DNA of 64,000 bases from Paenibacillus silvisoli (GTDB taxonomy: Bacteria; Bacillota; Bacilli; Paenibacillales; Paenibacillaceae): contig NZ_CP133017.1 in NCBI RefSeq assembly GCF_030866765.1, positions 5,746,501-5,810,500 on the forward strand. The letters are read 5' to 3'. Shown piece by piece: positions 61,448 through 64,000 of the stretch. Each line of letters begins with the position of its first letter. Within the stretch, counting starts at the first letter, position 1. Under the pieces are notes generated by a model, which made no database searches, had not been told where the DNA came from, and worked only from the letters and a program-made list of their open reading frames with translations. A program made the position numbers and the translations under genes.

Positions 61448-61632
61448 CTAACGAACCGTATAACGCTTATTTGCTCGAATTTGCCTCATTTGCAATTCTA
61501 ACGAACTCAAGCGACCTTATTTCGTCCGAAACAGCCGATTTCAGGCGTGGACGGCTGCAATAACGCTTCTGGAGTTCGTTAGCCGCCAGAAACGAGCTTT
61601 TCAGCCCAAATAAGCGCTATTGGGTTCGTTAG
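61448..61632. repeat. Four-site mirror repeat module B (AAYYYY class)
   Basis: 185 bp, half-sites CTAACGAAC... starting at 61448 and 61498, inverted ones ending at 61582 and 61632; symmetric about 61540. It is the first of two tandem copies 294 bp apart. It lies in a gene-free stretch between the minisatellite and the partial gene at the window end. Confidence 0.92.
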
Positions 61633-61741
61633 AATAGCGGGGCGAGCGCAAACGGGGGAGCCGCAGGCTGCTCGTGACCGCGGGGATAGATGGCACCTGC
61701 GTCATACGCCGATTACCAGCCACCGCTCCCCCTTCTGATCG

Positions 61742-61926
61742 CTAACGAATCGTATAACGCTTATTTGCTCGAATAAGCCTCGTTTGCAATTCTAACGAAC
61801 TCCAGCGACCTTTTTCCGTCCGAAACAGCCAATTTCAGGCGCGGAGAGCCGAAATAACGCTTCTGGAGTTCGTTAGCCGCCAGAAACGAGCTTTTCAGCC
61901 CAAATAAGCGCTATTGGATTCGTTAG
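61742..61926. repeat. Four-site mirror repeat module C (AAYYYY class)
   Basis: 185 bp, second tandem copy of module B (half-sites starting 61742 and 61792, inverted ones ending 61876 and 61926). The two copies look closely similar over the module and share flanking words such as CCGCTCCCCCTTCTGA and AGCCGCAGGCT. The 294-bp step indicates a recent duplication of module plus flank. Confidence 0.92.
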
Positions 61927-61994
61927 AATCGCTAGGCAAGGGCAGCAGGGGTAGCCGCAGGCTCGTGGCGGCGGAGATAGGCGGCACCAACAGC

Positions 61995-62030
61995 AAAAGG
62001 CGCTTTCGGCTTTGCCGAAAACGCCTTTTA
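61995..62030 (-). terminator. Terminator of the partial end gene
   Basis: AAAAGGCG...CGGC pairs with GCCG...CGCCTTTT around a 3-nt loop, 10 bp beyond the stop of the gene on the minus strand. Confidence 0.85.
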
Positions 62031-62039
62031 TCTAAAACC

Positions 62040-64000
62040 CTACCACCGAACCTCCACGCGCACGCCCTCCGGCCGATTCGCGTAGCGGATCAGCACGGTC
62101 GCGCTCGCCGCGTGCCACTCGAACACGGCCGGCTCGGCCGCGCCACCCGCCGCGGCGACGAACACCGCCTGCGGCTCGCGCGGGCAGCGGAACCGCGCCG
62201 AAGCGAGCGTCCCTTCCGGTCCCCGGGCCGCAAACGAAAAACCGCCTTCCCGCTCCGCGAAGTCGTCTACGCGGGAGGCCGCCGCAATCAGCGCCACGCC
62301 GCCACCGCCACCGACGCCCGCCTCAACGCGGCTGAGATCATACAGCAGCGCCTGCTCGCCCGGCGCCAGCGCGACCGTTTCGCGCACCGCGAGGTCGGCG
62401 CTCAACAAATCGACATAGACTCCCTGCAGCGTAAGCGGCTGCTCATGCACCGACTCCTCCAGCACGGCGGCGATGGTGTACGGGCCGCGGCGCAGCACCA
62501 TGCTGTTGGTCGCCTGCCAGCGCAGCGCGGCGTCCTTCGCCGCAGCCGACTGCGTCATCGCCGCATCAACCGCAAGCCGCAGCCGTTCGGCGGCCGCCGG
62601 GTCGAGCGCGCATTGCGCAGGGTGTACATCCACAAAGGCCAAGCTGCCGCGGCCAACCGGATAGACGCCCGGCTCCAGCGCAGCCGAAACGCCGAGGCAT
62701 GCGAAGAGATGCTCCTTCGGCGAGGCATACGCCTTCGCGCCTTGGTTCCACCACTCGCGAACCTCATGGAAGTCGTCGCTGCCATCTCCCACGTAGATCA
62801 GCGCGCCGCCTTCCTTCACCCACTCCGCCAGCACGTTATGAAGGCCCGACGATTCCGGCTTCATATATTCATAGCTCAGCACAAGCACCTTGTAATCGTC
62901 CAGATACCCGGCGAACCGCCCCGCATTGTCAAGCTGCACGGGGCGTACGGCGGCGCCATGCTTCAAGAGCGGCAGCGTCAGCCCATAAAACGGCGACCAG
63001 TCCAGCAGCTCCATAAACTCGCTGCCGAGAGCCGAAGCCACCTCCGTGCCGTCGTACTTAAAGCCCGTCGCCTCCTCGCTCCAATCGGGATGATTGCGCT
63101 GATACATCGCGGAATCGGCCAGCAGCACGCCGATCTGCGCGTTATCGGACAGCCATTCCGTATCGGGCTGATCCATGTCGGCAAGCGTATGCAGCACGAT
63201 CTGCAGCTCGGTCGCGTAAGCCGCGGGGATGCCCTCGCGGCTCTCCCCGCCTTGCTTCGGATATGTGCCTTGATAAATGCGCCGCGGCCATGGACATACC
63301 TCGTACCGGCTCACTTGCGGATGCAGGAGCGAGGCGACCAAGGTGCGGATATAATTTTGACGGTAATCGTGCCAGGTGTGCTTCGGATCGTCTGCGATCG
63401 GGTCATGCAGGAACCACATCCGGCGGTTGGTCCCCCGGACAAGCTCCTGCATGATGCCGTATTCCAGAAACGCCGTCTCGAACGTCCGCTCCTTGCGCAC
63501 TCCGTTGTACACGTTCGGCGTCTGCGCCGTACCGGTCCATACCTGCGCGATGTAGCCATCGACGCCGGGCAGCTCCAGCAGCTTAGACTCCGGACTCACG
63601 ATCCGCCACTGCGTGTAGTTGATCAAGCTGTGCGTCGGCACGTAAAACCGGATGTCCCGGCCGTATTTGACCTTCGCATACTCCTTGAGCGTGCTGCAAA
63701 TCCGGTCGAGCGTTCGCGTATACAGATGCGCCTTCAGCTTCGAAGCCCGGTATTGCGCATCGACCGTCGCGTGCGGCGGCTGCCACGGCTCGCGGTAATA
63801 AATTTCCCACTCCCGTTTGAACGCGTCGGAATAACCGCCCTCCACCCAGAACTCCGGCTCTTCCAGATGGATTGCCTCAACCCCGGCATCGACCGCCGGC
63901 CGAATTTGCTCCGTCAAGAAATCCGCATAAGCGATCGTCGGAACCATATAGGGAATGTCCGCCGAGGTACCGTGAATGATAGGCTCGCCTCGGCGGTTCT
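62040..64000 (-). CDS. Putative TIM-barrel glycosidase with amidotransferase-like domain (partial)
   Basis: The 5' end is outside the window; the frame stays open to position 64000 (GEPIIHGTSADIPYMVPTIA upstream of the first internal Met), leaving about 650 residues. A barrel-like N-terminal part (AGVEAIHLEEPEFWVEGGYS, GRDIRFYVPTHSLINY, VDGYIAQVWTGTAQ) is followed by a GATase/trimerisation-like domain (about 325-440; LDDYKVLVLSYEYMKP, EWVKEGGALIYVGDGSDDFH) and a beta-rich C-terminus with a Gly run (EAGVGGGGGVAL). The plan is like GH42-type beta-galactosidases but I cannot name the family. No signal peptide can be judged. The last third is G+C- and Ala-rich. Confidence 0.7.
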   Translation of the reverse strand, partial: NRRGEPIIHGTSADIPYMVPTIAYADFLTEQIRPAVDAGVEAIHLEEPEFWVEGGYSDAFKREWEIYYREPWQPPHATVDAQYRASKLKAHLYTRTLDRICSTLKEYAKVKYGRDIRFYVPTHSLINYTQWRIVSPESKLLELPGVDGYIAQVWTGTAQTPNVYNGVRKERTFETAFLEYGIMQELVRGTNRRMWFLHDPIADDPKHTWHDYRQNYIRTLVASLLHPQVSRYEVCPWPRRIYQGTYPKQGGESREGIPAAYATELQIVLHTLADMDQPDTEWLSDNAQIGVLLADSAMYQRNHPDWSEEATGFKYDGTEVASALGSEFMELLDWSPFYGLTLPLLKHGAAVRPVQLDNAGRFAGYLDDYKVLVLSYEYMKPESSGLHNVLAEWVKEGGALIYVGDGSDDFHEVREWWNQGAKAYASPKEHLFACLGVSAALEPGVYPVGRGSLAFVDVHPAQCALDPAAAERLRLAVDAAMTQSAAAKDAALRWQATNSMVLRRGPYTIAAVLEESVHEQPLTLQGVYVDLLSADLAVRETVALAPGEQALLYDLSRVEAGVGGGGGVALIAAASRVDDFAEREGGFSFAARGPEGTLASARFRCPREPQAVFVAAAGGAAEPAVFEWHAASATVLIRYANRPEGVRVEVRW

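Noticed and set aside
17891-61926. Insertion sequences or MITEs as the explanation of the mirror modules
   Set aside because: No transposase is in the window, no target-site duplication is visible at the module ends, and the four-site structure is not a simple terminal inverted repeat. It remains possible as an alternative but is not supported.

Overview
This window looks like a chromosomal segment of a Gram-positive, G+C-rich member of the Paenibacillaceae (Paenibacillus/Cohnella-like). The signs are purine-rich GGAGG-type ribosome binding sites, lipobox solute-binding lipoproteins, YesM/YesN-type kinase/regulator pairs next to LplB/LplC-type sugar permeases, DUF5696 and NHL-YIP1 proteins, cre-like sites, and a tiny Hol_Tox-type toxin. 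No rRNA, tRNA, phage, insertion sequence or CRISPR array was seen.

Layout. 1-14 kb (minus strand): one long carbohydrate-uptake operon under a LacI regulator, with two solute-binding proteins (one a very large carbohydrate-binding fusion), two permease pairs, an NHL-repeat/YIP1 membrane protein and a DUF5696 protein. 14-21.4 kb: an LplB/LplC-type importer with its lipoprotein, and upstream a histidine kinase and AraC-type response regulator. 21.4-24.2 kb: a Fur-box-controlled siderophore-binding lipoprotein divergent from a stand-alone MurG-like transferase. 24.3-28.8 kb: a GPH sugar symporter, a small secreted protein and two divergent COG0523/CobW GTPases. 29-36 kb: glucuronate isomerase with a PhyH-type oxygenase and a divergent AraC regulator, then small accessory genes, including a VOC gene that has lost its start. 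36.0-36.4 kb: a compact type I toxin-antitoxin locus. 36.5-43.2 kb: a tightly coupled four-gene exopolysaccharide-like operon (degenerate GGDEF-receiver protein, membrane HEAT-repeat protein, processive GT2 synthase, large secreted hydrolase). 43.3-44.8 kb: two small secreted proteins. 44.8-55.2 kb: another importer with two-component control, a DUF2961 (GH172-like) enzyme and a modular GH5-like enzyme. 55.6-58 kb: LacI, LytTR and XRE regulators plus two very small proteins. 58.2-64 kb: a GxGYxYP protein, a 38-40 bp minisatellite, two tandem palindromic modules and a partial TIM-barrel-like glycosidase.

How it fits together. Most genes serve detection, import and cleavage of plant-type polysaccharides. 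None of the importer operons carries an ATPase, so they probably share one encoded elsewhere.

Most unusual features. (1) Five copies of a 185-186 bp noncoding element, each with four 26-bp half-sites in a mirror arrangement at a fixed 50-bp step, in two sequence classes. Three sit just 3' of stop codons; the other two form a tandem pair in a long gene-free gap. (2) The GGDEF-receiver/HEAT/GT2/hydrolase operon, whose signalling protein appears non-catalytic but keeps an RxxD motif. (3) A type I toxin-antitoxin locus whose predicted mRNA can close 5' to 3' and hide its ribosome binding site. (4) A minisatellite bracketed by a possible promoter and a terminator.
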